A stretch of DNA of 64,000 nucleotides from Ancylobacter vacuolatus (GTDB lineage Bacteria > Pseudomonadota > Alphaproteobacteria > Rhizobiales > Xanthobacteraceae). The translations under genes and the position numbers were made by a program. This document shows positions 39,657 through 52,707 of the stretch, one piece after another. The first letter of the stretch is position 1, and each line of letters starts with the position of its first letter. The stretch lies in assembly GCF_030813595.1 (NCBI RefSeq), contig NZ_JAUSUH010000010.1, positions 1 to 64,000 on the forward strand, given 5' to 3'. The notes under the pieces are model-generated. The model worked only from the letters and a program-made list of their open reading frames with translations. It was not told the origin of the DNA and did no database searches.

Positions 39657-40588
39657 CCAGGATATTTGCCAGCATCGGCGAATGCATGATCGAGATGTCC
39701 CTCACTGCCGAGGGGCTCTATCGACGCGGCTTCGCCGGCGACACGCTCAACACCGCCTGGGGTGTGCGCGGGCTCACCGATCCGGCGCGGGTCGGCGTGC
39801 GTTATGTGACGCGGGTCGGCGCGGACGCCTCGTCGGGGGAAATGGTGCGCTTCATCGCCGATGCGGGCATCGACACCGGCCATATCGGGCGCGAGCCCGA
39901 CCGTCCGGTCGGCCTCTACATGATCGCCCTGCAGAACGGCGAGCGCTCCTTCTCCTATTGGCGCGACACGTCGGCGGCGCGGCGGCTCGCCGCCGACGCG
40001 GACGTGCTGCAGCAGGCGCTCGCGGATGCGGACAGCATCTATTTTTCCGGCATCACTTTGGCGATTCTCTCCCCGCCGCATCGCCAGACGCTGCTGGACC
40101 AGCTGGCCGAAGCGCGCGCCCGGGGAGCGATGATCGCGTTCGACGCCAATATCCGGCTCAATCTGTGGCCGGATCGCGCCGCCGCCCGCGCCGCGCTCGA
40201 TGCGGGCTATCGCGTCGCGACCCTCGCCCTGCCGACCTTCCCCGACGAGGCTGACCTGTTCGGCGACACCTCGCCGGAAGCGACCGCGCGCCGGCTGACC
40301 GGCTGTGGTGCCGAGGAGATCGTGGTCAAGAACGGCGCCGATCCCTGCACCCTGCTGGTGGGCGAGCGGATCGAGACCATCGCGCCCGTCGCCGTCGTGG
40401 ACCCGCTGGATACCACCGGCGCGGGCGACAGCTTCAATGCCGGCTACATCGCCGCGCGCCTCGACGGCGCGGCGCCCGCCGACGCCGCCCGCTTCGCCCA
40501 TCGCGTGGCCGCGCGGGTGATCGGCCGTCGCGGGGCGCTCATCGACATGGCGGAGCTGCGCGCTGGCACTGGCTCGGGGCTGACATAG
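39653..40588 (+). CDS. kdgK: 2-keto-3-deoxygluconate kinase (PfkB family)
   Basis: 311 residues from GTG 39653, overlapping the upstream regulator's stop. Ribokinase-like fold: SIGECMIEMSL at the N-terminus, GFAGDTLNTAW for sugar binding, RYVTRVGADASSGEM, and the C-terminal DTTGAGDSFNAGY with the catalytic Asp and anion hole. GECMIEM and the AGDTLNTA pattern favour KDG kinase over ribokinase or fructokinase. It would phosphorylate 2-keto-3-deoxy-D-gluconate, made by altronate dehydratase, to KDPG. No KDPG aldolase is seen in the window. Confidence 0.86.
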   Translation: MTRIFASIGECMIEMSLTAEGLYRRGFAGDTLNTAWGVRGLTDPARVGVRYVTRVGADASSGEMVRFIADAGIDTGHIGREPDRPVGLYMIALQNGERSFSYWRDTSAARRLAADADVLQQALADADSIYFSGITLAILSPPHRQTLLDQLAEARARGAMIAFDANIRLNLWPDRAAARAALDAGYRVATLALPTFPDEADLFGDTSPEATARRLTGCGAEEIVVKNGADPCTLLVGERIETIAPVAVVDPLDTTGAGDSFNAGYIAARLDGAAPADAARFAHRVAARVIGRRGALIDMAELRAGTGSGLT

Positions 40589-41160
40589 GCCGCCCGCACG
40601 AGAGCGGCGCCACGGCCGGCGACCGGGGCCGGCACGAAGGATCGGGCAAGCATCAGTGCGCGCAAGAGGGCCGCCGAGGCGCCCTCAGCGGCCCCGTGGC
40701 GCCGTGCGGCGCCGGTCGGCAGCGGAGCTTCCTCGGGAAGGCCCCTGGCGCTCCCGGGCGTGTTCTGGGTCGATCCGGCGCAAAGGAGAGGCCGAACCAG
40801 CCGCGCTCACCGCGCGGATGGCGTTCATCGCCGGGTTTTGCGTCCCGACAGACAGCGGCAAGCGCGGGCGGCAGGCAGGATGTTCTGTGTGGGGAGGGCT
40901 TCATGCCGCGCGGGCCGCAGCGCCGCAGGGCGGGCGCCGGCCTGTTTTCGGCGGCGACAGCACCGAGGCGGCGGGCGCGAGGGGATATGAAGCAGCGGCG
41001 CATCTGCCGCCGCGAAACCACGCGACGCCCCCGCCGGCGTGCATGGCTTCTCTTGGCCAGGGCGCCGGTCCGCCGGTAACGCTACCGGCGAACCTGCCCT
41101 GATGGCACCGCGCCGCACCCCGCGCCTTCCGGCACGGGGGGCGCGGCCCCAGCGTCAGGA
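40589..41160. other. Intergenic region between kdgK and hupB (572 bp)
   Basis: This is the longest gene-free stretch. It is very GC-rich, with open frames on both strands that lack conserved features or ribosome-binding sites. I see no tRNA, clear terminator or repeat. It separates the sugar island from the core protease block. Confidence 0.55.
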
Positions 41161-41439
41161 TCAACCGTTGACGGTTTCCTTCAGGCCCTTGCCGGGCGTG
41201 AACTTCGGGGCCTTGGAGGCCTCGATCTTGACCGGGTTGCCGGTGCGCGGGTTGCGGCCCTCGCGCGCGGCGCGGGTCACGACGGAGAAGCTGCCGAAGC
41301 CGATCAGCTTGACTTCTTCGCCGGCCTTCAGCGAGGCGGCAATAGCGTCGAAGGTCGCGTCGACCGCGGCCGCAGCAGCGGCCTTCGTCAGCTTGGCCTG
41401 CTCGGCCACGGCGGCGACGAGTTCGTTCTTCGTGGTCAT
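41161..41439 (-). CDS. hupB: HU-type DNA-binding protein
   Basis: 92 residues from ATG 41439 (MTTKNELVAAVAEQ); a start 48 bases upstream is not conserved. The HU/IHF fold is complete: GFGSFSVVTRAAREGRNPRT with the DNA-contacting arm (RNPRTGNPVKI) and the C-terminal FTPGKGLKE. It bends and compacts DNA as a dimer. Its place downstream of lon matches the usual proteobacterial order. Confidence 0.95.
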   Translation of the reverse strand: MTTKNELVAAVAEQAKLTKAAAAAAVDATFDAIAASLKAGEEVKLIGFGSFSVVTRAAREGRNPRTGNPVKIEASKAPKFTPGKGLKETVNG

Positions 41440-41995
41440 TTGACCGGTCCTTCCCTTGATTGCACAAGAATCGTCGATCGCATGCACCGACGACGGGCGG
41501 GCACACTTTCCCCAAAATGCGGCGATTGCAAGCGCCCCCGGCTAGAAACCCGCACAAATACACGACTTCAGAGGGTTTGGGTGTATTTTGATACCGCATT
41601 TTGTGACAATGCGGCCCGCCCGCAATTTAGGCGGATGCGACCCTTTCTTCCTCCGCGCCGGGCGCCCCTCCGGACGGGAGCGCCGCCCGGAGGGGCGGAA
41701 GCGCCCGATCGGAGAGAAACCGCCCCGCCCGCCCCGCGCCGGAGCCCTCTCTTCGCGCGAAAAGCCCCGTCCTGTCAGCCCGGAAAGCTGCCCGCGGGCG
41801 GTGCGCGGCCACGCCCCCGACATGCAAAAACGGCGGCGCCCGCGCGGGCACCGCCGTTCCTGTTCGTGTCCTGAAACGCCCGCTGGAGCCTGATCCGATC
41901 AGGTTGAACCAACCTGATCGGTGAATCAGTCTCTCAATTATTGATAGAGAACGTTTTACCGGTCTGATTGCGATGCAATCAGACCGGAACGTGCT
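41440..41995. other. Intergenic region between hupB and lon (556 bp)
   Basis: No gene is visible. The hupB promoter must lie in the part near 41450-41620, where the sequence becomes AT-richer (41545-41620). The part next to lon holds two perfect hairpins joined by an AT-rich spacer, part of a dispersed palindromic repeat. Confidence 0.55.
41895..41921. repeat. Hairpin: 12-bp perfect stem, 3-base loop
   Basis: CCGATCAGGTTG is followed by AAC and its exact inverted copy. It lies about 75 bases beyond the lon stop codon. With the next hairpin it frames an AT-rich spacer (41928-41958). Confidence 0.8.

Positions 41996-41998
<3 letters not shown>
41959..41998. repeat. Hairpin with 13-bp perfect stem ending at the lon stop codon
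   Basis: CCGGTCTGATTGC, loop GAT, then the exact inverted copy (41959-41987), followed by AACGTGCTCTAG. On the minus strand the element begins TAGAGCACGTT, and this TAG is the lon stop (41996-41998). The TAGAGCA edge is shared with the repeats at 4659 and 21058. It may also act as a transcript end for lon. Confidence 0.75.
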
Positions 41999-44434
<2,436 letters not shown>

Positions 44435-44469
44435 GGCTCTTTCCTTTCTGTTGGCGGCAGGCGACGTGT

Positions 44470-44491
44470 CCCGACGACAGGCGTCGTCGGG
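44470..44491. other. Perfect 9-bp hairpin in the presumed lon leader
   Basis: CCCGACGAC, loop AGGC, and exact inverted copy (plus-strand reading) lie 36 bases upstream of the lon start. It does not cover the ribosome-binding site. It may sit in the leader RNA or act as a roadblock between clpX and lon; I cannot tell which. Confidence 0.5.
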
Positions 44492-44686
44492 CGGCACCGT
44501 GCCGCAATGCGGCCGGAACGCGAACGTTGATCTCTGTGCGGGGGCTGCGTTAGGCGCGCTGGGCACGTCGATGCGGTCGAGGACCGGGGGTTGAGGCTCA
44601 GATGGCGATGCCCCCGCCCCCCGTCAAGGGAGCGGGCCGCGTCGCTGGCCGGGCGTGGCTGCCCGGCCCTGCCCACCGCCGGTTCC

Positions 44687-45958
44687 TCAGGCACTCGCGC
44701 CCGCATCGCCGGCTGCGCGGTCCGCATAGATGTAGAGCGGACGCGCATTCTGATCGACGACCTCTTTGCTGATGACGACCTCCTCCACCCCTTCCAGGCC
44801 GGGCAGGTCGAACATCGTGTCGAGCAGGATGCCTTCCATGATCGAGCGCAGGCCGCGCGCGCCGGTCTTGCGCTCGATCGCCTTGCGGGCGATGGCGCCC
44901 AGCGCTTCCTCATGGATGGTCAGCTCGACATTCTCCATCTCGAACAGGCGCTGATACTGCTTCACCAGCGCGTTCTTCGGCTCGGAGAGGATCTTCTTCA
45001 GCGCCGCCTCGTCGAGATCGCCCAGCGTGGCGATGACGGGAAGACGGCCGATGAATTCCGGGATCAGCCCGTATTTCAGCAGGTCTTCCGGCTCGACCTC
45101 GCGGAACACCTCGCCCGGCTTGCGGTCCTCGGGGGCGGAGACGACGGCGCCGAAGCCGATCGAGGTGCCCTTGCCGCGCGAGGAGATGATCTTGTCGAGG
45201 CCGGCGAAGGCGCCGCCGCAGATGAACAGGATGTTGGTCGTGTCCACCTGCAGGAATTCCTGCTGGGGATGCTTGCGCCCGCCCTGCGGCGGCACGGAGG
45301 CGACGGTGCCTTCCATGATCTTCAGCAGCGCCTGCTGCACGCCCTCGCCCGAGACGTCGCGGGTGATCGAGGGGTTGTCGGACTTGCGGCTGATCTTGTC
45401 GATCTCGTCGATATAGACGATGCCGCGCTGCGCCCGCTCGACATTGTAGTCGGCCGACTGCAGCAGCTTGAGGATGATGTTCTCGACATCCTCGCCGACA
45501 TAGCCCGCCTCGGTCAGCGTGGTCGCGTCCGCCATGGTGAAGGGCACGTCGAGGATGCGGGCGAGCGTCTGCGCGAGCAGCGTCTTGCCCGAGCCGGTCG
45601 GCCCGATCAGCATGATGTTGGACTTGGCCAGCTCGACGTCGCCGGCGTGCTTGGTCGCGTGGTTCAGGCGCTTGTAGTGGTTATGCACCGCCACCGAGAG
45701 GACGCGCTTGGCATGGAACTGGCCGATCACATAATCGTCCAGGACCTTGCAGATTTCCTTCGGGGTCGGGATGCCGTCGCGCGACTTCACCAGCGAGGAT
45801 TTGTTCTCCTCGCGGATGATGTCCATGCACAGCTCGACGCATTCATCGCAGATGAACACGGTGGGTCCCGCAATGAGTTTGCGGACCTCGTGCTGGCTCT
45901 TGCCGCAGAACGAGCAGTAAAGAGTATTCTTGCTGTCGCCGCCGCCAACCTTGCTCAT
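44687..45958 (-). CDS. clpX: ClpX, ATPase subunit of ClpXP
   Basis: 423 residues from ATG 45958. The zinc-binding domain is N-terminal, with two Cys pairs in YCSFCGKSQ and [10 protein letters not shown]. The AAA+ core follows: Walker A GPTGSGKT, Walker B VYIDEIDK, the [20 protein letters not shown] pore-loop region, and the IGF loop that docks to ClpP (near TSIGFGA). ClpX unfolds tagged proteins and feeds them to ClpP. It is downstream of clpP on the same strand, with a 376-bp gap that probably holds its own promoter. Confidence 0.97.
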   Translation of the reverse strand: MSKVGGGDSKNTLYCSFCGKSQHEVRKLIAGPTVFICDECVELCMDIIREENKSSLVKSRDGIPTPKEICKVLDDYVIGQFHAKRVLSVAVHNHYKRLNHATKHAGDVELAKSNIMLIGPTGSGKTLLAQTLARILDVPFTMADATTLTEAGYVGEDVENIILKLLQSADYNVERAQRGIVYIDEIDKISRKSDNPSITRDVSGEGVQQALLKIMEGTVASVPPQGGRKHPQQEFLQVDTTNILFICGGAFAGLDKIISSRGKGTSIGFGAVVSAPEDRKPGEVFREVEPEDLLKYGLIPEFIGRLPVIATLGDLDEAALKKILSEPKNALVKQYQRLFEMENVELTIHEEALGAIARKAIERKTGARGLRSIMEGILLDTMFDLPGLEGVEEVVISKEVVDQNARPLYIYADRAAGDAGASA

Positions 45959-46334
45959 GCGTCTCTCCGTCCGCTCGGCAGTCCAGGCATCGCCCGGAAC
46001 CGCCCCAGTCCCGCGGCCGCCGCGGGCCTCCAAGGGGGGAGAAACGCGACGGCTCGAAAACGCCGTCAAAAGGAAGCGACTTAAGGGTCCTTGTTCAGTG
46101 CCACAGCCAAGCACGCTAGCAGCGACACGATCAAGCGGGCAATCGAACCATCCCCGACTTCGCGGATGGGCGCTGGCCTCGTCGTACCCCCGTCACACCT
46201 CCGGGCGACACTTCATTCTGAAGTCATGCAAGCGCGATACCGCGAAGCATGCAAGCCCGCGCTTCATTTCGGCGCGGGCTTCCTTGTCAATATAGGAAGC
46301 CAAACCGGCCTCCGAAACACGGCGCAAACGCCCG
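45959..46334. other. Intergenic region between clpP and clpX (376 bp) with a clpP 3' hairpin
   Basis: No gene is apparent. Next to the clpP stop lie two overlapping inverted repeats: an 8-bp GC stem (46255-46262 with 46272-46279) and a 7-bp GGCTTCC stem (46277-46283 with 46295-46301). These are mutually exclusive and could form the clpP transcript end. The remaining part should hold a clpX promoter that I cannot pinpoint. Confidence 0.55.
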
Positions 46335-46967
46335 TCAGGGCTTCGCCGGAGCCTCTTCCGGGCGTTTGTCGATCACTTTGTCGATAAGCCCAAAGGACTT
46401 GGCGACCTCGGCGGTCATGAAGTTGTCGCGCTCCAGCGCGTCCTCCACCGCCTTGATGTCCTGGCCCGTGTGCTTCACGTAGATCTCATTGAGCCGCTGC
46501 TTGAGGCTCATGATCTCCTTGGCGTGCAGCATGATGTCCGTCACCTGCCCCTGGAAGCCGCCCGAGGGCTGGTGCACCATGATTCGCGCATTGGGCAGGG
46601 CGAAGCGCATATCCTTCTCGCCGGCGGTCAGCAGCAGCGAGCCCATCGAGGCCGCCTGGCCGATGCACAGCGTCGACACCGCCGGCTTGATGAACTGCAT
46701 GGTGTCGTAGATCGCCAGCCCCGATGTCACCACCCCGCCCGGGGAGTTGATGTACATCGAGATTTCCTTCTTCGGATTCTCCGCCTCGAGGAACAGCAGC
46801 TGGGCGACCATGAGGGTCGCCATGCCGTCCTCGACCGGGCCGGTCAGGAAAATGATGCGCTCCTTCAGGAGCCGGGAATAAATGTCGTAGGAACGCTCGC
46901 CCCGGTTGGTCTGTTCGACCACCATCGGGACCAGGTAGTTGTTCAAGGTATCAATCGGGTCACGCAT
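46335..46967 (-). CDS. clpP: ClpP protease subunit
   Basis: 210 residues from ATG 46967 ([20 protein letters not shown]), preceded by GAGGATC. The catalytic triad is Ser in [11 protein letters not shown], His in MVHQPSGG, and an Asp near [32 protein letters not shown] is the typical strand/turn. It forms the tetradecameric proteolytic chamber used by ClpX (encoded next) and ClpA. It sits between tig and clpX. Confidence 0.97.
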   Translation of the reverse strand: MRDPIDTLNNYLVPMVVEQTNRGERSYDIYSRLLKERIIFLTGPVEDGMATLMVAQLLFLEAENPKKEISMYINSPGGVVTSGLAIYDTMQFIKPAVSTLCIGQAASMGSLLLTAGEKDMRFALPNARIMVHQPSGGFQGQVTDIMLHAKEIMSLKQRLNEIYVKHTGQDIKAVEDALERDNFMTAEVAKSFGLIDKVIDKRPEEAPAKP

Positions 46968-47119
46968 ATTTCGATCCTCGGCGGTACGGCGCGCCTGCGC
47001 CGCCCGCGAATCCAACCACCCTACACTAAAGGGAAAGCGCGTCCCTACCAGCCCGCCGGCGATGAAGTGGCGGACAGCGGAGCCGCACGTGGTGCACGAC
47101 TCCGCGAGTTCCGTCGGCC

Positions 47120-48475
47120 TCAGGCCGCCTTGGTGTCCTCGTCCTCGGCGTAGAGTTCCTCGCGCGAGACGGGGACTTCATTGACCGTGGCGAGTTCGAG
47201 CAGATAGTCGACGACCTTCTCCTCGAAAATCGGCGCGCGCAGGCTGGCCAGCGCCTGGGCGTTCTTGCGGTAGAACTCCCACACCTGCTGCTCCTGCCCG
47301 GGGAACTGGCGGGCACGCTCGACGACGGCGCGGGTCACTTCGTCGTCCGTCACCTGAATGTTGTTCTTCTCGCCGATTTCCGCAAGGACCAGGCCAAGGC
47401 GCACGCGGCGCTCGGCGATCTTCTGGTAGTCGGCGCGGGCGGCTTCCTCGGTGGTGTCCTCGTCGGCGAAGGTCTTGTTCTGGGTGGCCATCTCGGACGT
47501 CACCGAGCCCCAGATGCCGTCGAATTCCTGCTGGGCCAGCGTCGGGGGCACGTCGAACTGGTGCAGCCCGTCCAGCGCATCGAGCAGGCGGCGCTTGGCC
47601 TTGTTGCGGCTCTGCGCGTTGTGCTCCTGGGCGATGCGGGTCTTCACCTGCTCCTTGAGCGCCTCAAGGCTGTCCATGCCGAGCGTCTTGGCGAACTCGT
47701 CGCCCATTTCCATCTCGGTCGGCGATTCGATCATCTTCGCCGTCACCTCGAACGCGGCCGCCTTGCCGGCCAGATGCGCCGCCTGATAGGCCTCGGGGAA
47801 GGTCACGTTGACGGTGCGGGTCTCGTCTTCCTTGATGCCGACGAGCTGCTCCTCGAAGCCGGGGATGAAGCTGTTGGAGCCGAGCACCAGCGGCACGTCC
47901 TCGCCCGAACCGCCCTCGAACACTTCGCCGTCGATCGAGCCGACGAAGGACAGGGTGACGCGGTCGCCATTCTCGGCGGTGCCGTCGGGCTTGGCGGCAT
48001 AGGGGCGGTTGGCGTCGGCGATCCGCTTGACGGTCTCCTCGACCTCCTCGTCGGACACGGCCAGCACCGGCTTGTCGAGGCTGATGCTCTTGAAGTCGCC
48101 GAGCGTGATCGCCGGCAGCACTTCGAGGTTCACGGTGAAGGACAGGTCGGCCTTGCCCTCGATCACCTCGTTGACCGCCGCCTCGTCCTGCGGCAGCTCG
48201 ACCTTGGGCTGCATCGCGAGCTTGAAGCCGTTATCCTCGATGATCTTGGTGTTGGCCTCGTTCACCGCCTGGTCGATCACCTCGGCCAGCACTGACTTGC
48301 CGTACATGCGCTTGAGATGGGCGACCGGCACCTTGCCGGGGCGGAAGCCGTTGAGGCGGACCTTGTCCTTGAGCTCGCTGAGGCGCGCATTGGCCTTAGC
48401 GTCAAGTTCGGCGGCCGGCAGCACCACGCGATATTCGCGCTTGAGACCTTCGGCGAGGAGTTCGGTGACCTGCAT
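47120..48475 (-). CDS. tig: Trigger factor (ribosome-bound chaperone, PPIase)
   Basis: 451 residues from ATG 48475 ([17 protein letters not shown]). The ribosome-binding signature is [21 protein letters not shown], whose GFRxGKxP motif contacts protein L23. A FKBP-like PPIase domain follows ([32 protein letters not shown]), then a long helical C-terminal chaperone domain. It guards nascent chains at the tunnel exit. The tig-clpP-clpX-lon order is conserved widely. Confidence 0.96.
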   Translation of the reverse strand: MQVTELLAEGLKREYRVVLPAAELDAKANARLSELKDKVRLNGFRPGKVPVAHLKRMYGKSVLAEVIDQAVNEANTKIIEDNGFKLAMQPKVELPQDEAAVNEVIEGKADLSFTVNLEVLPAITLGDFKSISLDKPVLAVSDEEVEETVKRIADANRPYAAKPDGTAENGDRVTLSFVGSIDGEVFEGGSGEDVPLVLGSNSFIPGFEEQLVGIKEDETRTVNVTFPEAYQAAHLAGKAAAFEVTAKMIESPTEMEMGDEFAKTLGMDSLEALKEQVKTRIAQEHNAQSRNKAKRRLLDALDGLHQFDVPPTLAQQEFDGIWGSVTSEMATQNKTFADEDTTEEAARADYQKIAERRVRLGLVLAEIGEKNNIQVTDDEVTRAVVERARQFPGQEQQVWEFYRKNAQALASLRAPIFEEKVVDYLLELATVNEVPVSREELYAEDEDTKAA

Positions 48476-48605
48476 TTTCAATCGGCCTTCGTCTTGTTTG
48501 CCGCTTGCGCGAGCTCTCGAATGTCTGTGTGCGTGGCCGCGTGAACGCCGTTGGCCCCGCTCGGTGCAAATGGGTCGGAAGGCGGCACCGGACAAGGGCA
48601 GGCAC

Positions 48606-48690
48606 TGGTGCGGGCGGAGGGACTCGAACCCCCACGACTCTCGCCACTGGAACCTAAATCCAGCGCGTCTACCAGTTCCGCCACGCCCGC
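48606..48690 (-). tRNA. tRNA-Leu (anticodon TAG)
   Basis: On the minus strand the acceptor GCGGGCG pairs with the 3' end, followed by discriminator A and an encoded CCA. The anticodon loop TTTAGGT gives TAG. A long variable arm, typical of Leu, precedes the T arm (GTTCGAGT). Length is 85 with CCA. Confidence 0.97.
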
Positions 48691-48836
48691 GGTTGCGCCT
48701 GTCGCCCGCCACATCGTCCGCGAGGGACGCGCATGGGCGCATGTGCGCGCACCCGAGAAGGTACCGCCAGCCGGGTGCGGGCTTATAACACGGTCATGAC
48801 GCTGCGCCAGCGCAAAATGCGCGCCCCCGCTCGCCG

Positions 48837-50336
48837 CTACACAGCCCCGAGAAAGCCGAACAGCCGGCGATAGACCGGGCGCAGCGCCTCGATCAGATCA
48901 TCGGCGACAAGGCCCGGCCCGGCCTCGCGCGCCGCCTCGCCATGCAGCCACACGCCAGCGCTGGCCGCCTCGAAGGGCGGCATGCCCTGCGCCAGCAGGC
49001 CGCCGACGATTCCCGCCAGCACATCGCCCGCCCCCGCGGTTGCGAGATAAGGCGGCGCGTTGGCGGCGATCGAGGCGCGCCCGTCCGGGCTCGCCACCAC
49101 CGTATCCGGCCCCTTGAGCAGCAGCGTCGCCCCGAGCCGGGCCGCCCCGGCGCGCGCCCGCTCCAGCCGCGAGGGCGCCTCCAGCACGTCCGGGCAGCCC
49201 TCGAACAGCCGGGCGAACTCGCCATCATGCGGGGTGGCGACCGCGGCCGGCGCGGCGTCGAGAGCGCGGGCGAGCGCATCCGCCTCGCCGGTGAAGGAGG
49301 TGAGGAGATCGGCGTCGATCACCAGCCGCCGGTCGCGACAGGCCGCCAGCCGCTCGCGTGCCCCCGGCCCGACGCCGAGGCCGGGGCCGAGCACCACGGT
49401 CGTCAGCCGGGCATCGGCCAGCAGATGCGCCAGCCCGGCGGCATCCTCCACCGGCCGCACCATGACGGCGGAGAGATTGGCCGCGTGGATCGCCAGCGCC
49501 TCAACCGGGCAGGCCACCGTCACCAGCCCCGCCCCGGCCCGCAGCGCGGCGCGGGCGGCGAGCCGCGTCGCCCCGGTCGCCTGCGCCGGGCCGGAGACGG
49601 CGACGAGATGGCCACGGGCATATTTATGCCCCTCCACCGCCGGCACCGGGAATTGCCCCGCCCACAGGTCAGGCACATTCTCGAAAGCGCGGGGAGCGAT
49701 CACATCAAGCGCTTCGGGCAGGATGCCGATATCGGCCACGGTCCGTTCGCCCGCGTGCAGCCGGCCCGGCAACAGCACATGGCCGGGCTTGGGCCGGAAG
49801 AAGGTGACGCTCCAGCGCGCCTTTATCGCCGCCCCGCGCACCGCCCCGGTAGCGCCGTCGATGCCGGAGGGCAGGTCGACCGCCAGCACCGGCAAGCCGG
49901 AGGCCATCACCGCCGCGTTCACCCGCTCCACCAGCGCCCGCGCCGCGCCGTCGAGATCGCGCGCCAGCCCGGCGCCGAACAGCGCGTCGATGACGAGATC
50001 GACCCGCTCTAGCGCCGCGCCCTCCGCCGGTTCGACCGGCCCGGTCCATCGCGCCGCCATCAGCGCCGCATCGCCGCGCAGCGCGGCGCGCTCCCCGAGC
50101 AGCGCGAGGCGCACCCGATAGCCGGAAGCGGCCAAAAGACGCGCCGCGACGAATCCGTCGCCGCCATTATTGCCCGGCCCGCACAGCACCAGCACCCACC
50201 CGCCGGCCAGCGTCACCCGCGCCGCGAGGCGGGCGACCGCCTCTCCCGCCCTTTCCATGAGCAGGGCACCGGGCACGCCGGCGGCGATGGTGAAGGCGTC
50301 GGCGCGCGCCATCTCGGTGGGGGTGAGAAGCTCCAT
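48837..50336 (-). CDS. nnr: Bifunctional NAD(P)H-hydrate epimerase / ADP-dependent dehydratase
   Basis: 499 residues from ATG 50336 (MELLTPTEMARAD). The N-terminal YjeF domain (about 1-210), with CGPGNNGGDGFVAARLL, epimerises damaged NAD(P)HX. The C-terminal ribokinase-like domain (about 220-499), with GHLVAVSGPAQATGATRLAA, VLGPGLG and the AGAGDVLAGIVGGLLAQG active-site loop, dehydrates the S form back to NAD(P)H using ADP. Together they repair hydrated nicotinamide cofactors. It is divergent from glnB, a neighbourhood often seen in alphaproteobacteria. Confidence 0.95.
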   Translation of the reverse strand: MELLTPTEMARADAFTIAAGVPGALLMERAGEAVARLAARVTLAGGWVLVLCGPGNNGGDGFVAARLLAASGYRVRLALLGERAALRGDAALMAARWTGPVEPAEGAALERVDLVIDALFGAGLARDLDGAARALVERVNAAVMASGLPVLAVDLPSGIDGATGAVRGAAIKARWSVTFFRPKPGHVLLPGRLHAGERTVADIGILPEALDVIAPRAFENVPDLWAGQFPVPAVEGHKYARGHLVAVSGPAQATGATRLAARAALRAGAGLVTVACPVEALAIHAANLSAVMVRPVEDAAGLAHLLADARLTTVVLGPGLGVGPGARERLAACRDRRLVIDADLLTSFTGEADALARALDAAPAAVATPHDGEFARLFEGCPDVLEAPSRLERARAGAARLGATLLLKGPDTVVASPDGRASIAANAPPYLATAGAGDVLAGIVGGLLAQGMPPFEAASAGVWLHGEAAREAGPGLVADDLIEALRPVYRRLFGFLGAV

Positions 50337-51026
<690 letters not shown>

Positions 51027-51056
51027 GAGCCAGCGTAGTATGGTCGCGCATATGAG

Positions 51057-51085
51057 CGCGCCGCATCCTGATAGGGTGCGGCGCG
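51057..51085. other. Strong hairpin between glnB and glnA
   Basis: CGCGCCGCATCC and GGGTGCGGCGCG pair over 12 bp with one G-T, around the loop TGATA. There is no T-tract. In a glnB-glnA operon such a structure could attenuate or stabilise part of the message and set the ratio of the two products. Confidence 0.55.
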
Positions 51086-51158
51086 TATCGTCGTTGACCA
51101 TCCGCTTGGGACCAGCTGCCCCTCAAAAATCGGCAGTATCAGAAGAGGTACGAACAAT

Positions 51159-52568
51159 ATGACGACGGCCAAGGATGTACTGAAGCTAATAAAGGACAAC
51201 GACGTTAAATACGTCGACCTGCGCTTCACCGATCCCCGCGGCAAGTGGCAGCATGTGACCTTCGACATCTCGATGGTCGACGAAGATTTCTTCGCCGAAG
51301 GTCAGGCTTTCGATGGTTCCTCCATTGCGGGCTGGAAGGCCATCAACGAATCGGACATGCACCTGCAGCCCGATCTCGATTCCGTCAGCATCGACCCGTT
51401 CTTCGCCGAGACCACCATGGTCGTGGTCTGCGACGTGCTGGAGCCGACCACGGGCGAGCCCTATGGCCGCGACCCGCGCGGCATTTCCAAGAAGGCCGAG
51501 GCCTATCTGAAGTCCACCGGCATCGGCGACACCATCTATATCGGGCCGGAAGCCGAGTTCTTCATCTTCGACGATGTGCGCTTCACCGCCGATCCCTACA
51601 ACACCGGCTTCAAGCTTGATTCGGTCGAACTGCCCACCAATGGCGGCACCGAATATGAAGGCGGCAATCTCGGCCACCGCGTTCGCACCAAGGGCGGCTA
51701 TTTCCCGGTCCCGCCGGTCGACAGCTGCCAGGACCTGCGCGGCGAGATGCTTGCCGCCATGGCGCGCATGGGCGCCAAGGTCGAGAAGCACCACCACGAA
51801 GTCGCCTCCGCCCAGCATGAGCTGGGGCTGAAGTTCGACACGCTGGTGACGATGGCCGACCAGCTGCAGATCTATAAGTACTGCATCCACCAGGTCGCCA
51901 ACGTCTATGGCAAGACGGCCACCTTCATGCCGAAGCCGATCTTCGGCGACAACGGCTCGGGCATGCATGTGCACCAGTCGATCTGGAAGGACGGCAAGCC
52001 GCTGTTCGCCGGCAACAAATATGCCGACCTCAGCCAGGAATGCCTGTGGTACATCGGCGGCATCATCAAGCACGCCAAGGCGCTGAACGCCTTCACCAAC
52101 CCGCTGACCAACTCCTACAAGCGGCTGGTTCCCGGCTATGAGGCGCCCGTGCTGCTCGCCTATTCCGCGCGCAACCGCTCGGCCTCCTGCCGCATCCCCT
52201 ACACCACCTCGCCCAAGGCCAAGCGCGTCGAAACCCGCTTCCCGGACCCGGGCGCGAACCCCTACCTCGCCTTCGCCGCGCTGCTGATGGCCGGCCTCGA
52301 CGGCATTCTGAACAAGATCGATCCCGGTCCGGCCATGGACAAGGACCTGTACGATCTGCCGCCGAAGGAGCTGAAGAAGATCCCGACCGTCTGCGGCTCG
52401 CTGCGTGAGGCGCTGTCCTCGCTCGACAAGGACCGCGACTTCCTCAAGAAGGGCGGCGTGTTCGAGGACGACTTCATCAACGCCTATATCGAGCTGAAGA
52501 TGGTCGAGGTGATGCGGTACGAGATGACCCCGCACCCGGTCGAGTTCGAGATGTACTATTCGGTCTGA
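51159..52568 (+). CDS. glnA: Glutamine synthetase type I
   Basis: 469 residues. Signatures are [10 protein letters not shown] near residue 51, the metal/Glu site [11 protein letters not shown], the ATP-site region [16 protein letters not shown], and the adenylylation tyrosine at position 398 in [10 protein letters not shown]. It makes glutamine from glutamate, ammonia and ATP as a dodecamer, and would be inactivated by GlnE under nitrogen excess, as signalled by the P-II protein encoded upstream. A textbook terminator follows. Confidence 0.97.
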   Translation: MTTAKDVLKLIKDNDVKYVDLRFTDPRGKWQHVTFDISMVDEDFFAEGQAFDGSSIAGWKAINESDMHLQPDLDSVSIDPFFAETTMVVVCDVLEPTTGEPYGRDPRGISKKAEAYLKSTGIGDTIYIGPEAEFFIFDDVRFTADPYNTGFKLDSVELPTNGGTEYEGGNLGHRVRTKGGYFPVPPVDSCQDLRGEMLAAMARMGAKVEKHHHEVASAQHELGLKFDTLVTMADQLQIYKYCIHQVANVYGKTATFMPKPIFGDNGSGMHVHQSIWKDGKPLFAGNKYADLSQECLWYIGGIIKHAKALNAFTNPLTNSYKRLVPGYEAPVLLAYSARNRSASCRIPYTTSPKAKRVETRFPDPGANPYLAFAALLMAGLDGILNKIDPGPAMDKDLYDLPPKELKKIPTVCGSLREALSSLDKDRDFLKKGGVFEDDFINAYIELKMVEVMRYEMTPHPVEFEMYYSV

Positions 52569-52594
52569 CCGGCACGCCGGCCGACCAACGGAAA

Positions 52595-52620
52595 GGGGCG
52601 CCGCGAGGCGCCCCTTTTTT
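52595..52620 (+). terminator. Rho-independent terminator of glnA
   Basis: GGGGCGCC, loop GCGA, GGCGCCCC, then six T. It starts 27 bases after the glnA stop. Confidence 0.93.
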
Positions 52621-52626
52621 GTGCCG

Positions 52627-52651
52627 GCCGGCATGTCTGTGCCATGCCGGC
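52627..52651. other. 9-bp hairpin between the two terminators
   Basis: GCCGGCATG and CATGCCGGC pair perfectly around a 7-base loop. It sits between the glnA and rpsI terminators and may just back them up. Confidence 0.5.
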
Positions 52652-52655
52652 AAAC

Positions 52656-52685
52656 AAAAAGGGCGGGTCCAAGGACCCGCCCTTT
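52656..52685 (-). terminator. Terminator of rplM-rpsI (could work in both directions)
   Basis: GGGCGGGTCC, loop AA, GGACCCGCCC (52661-52682). On the minus strand the stem is followed by TTTTTG, and the plus strand by TTT, so it mainly ends the ribosomal operon and could also stop transcripts from glnA. Confidence 0.9.
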
Positions 52686-52707
52686 CGTAGGGAATGCGAG
52701 GCGCCGA

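Noticed and set aside
40589-41160. Hypothetical genes in the gap between kdgK and hupB
   Set aside because: Open frames exist on both strands but overlap one another, lack ribosome-binding sites, and have compositions expected from GC-rich non-coding DNA.
48476-48742. Extension of trigger factor upstream through tRNA-Leu
   Set aside because: Same artefact: the extra residues come from the tRNA-Leu gene, and the conserved N-terminus is at 48475.
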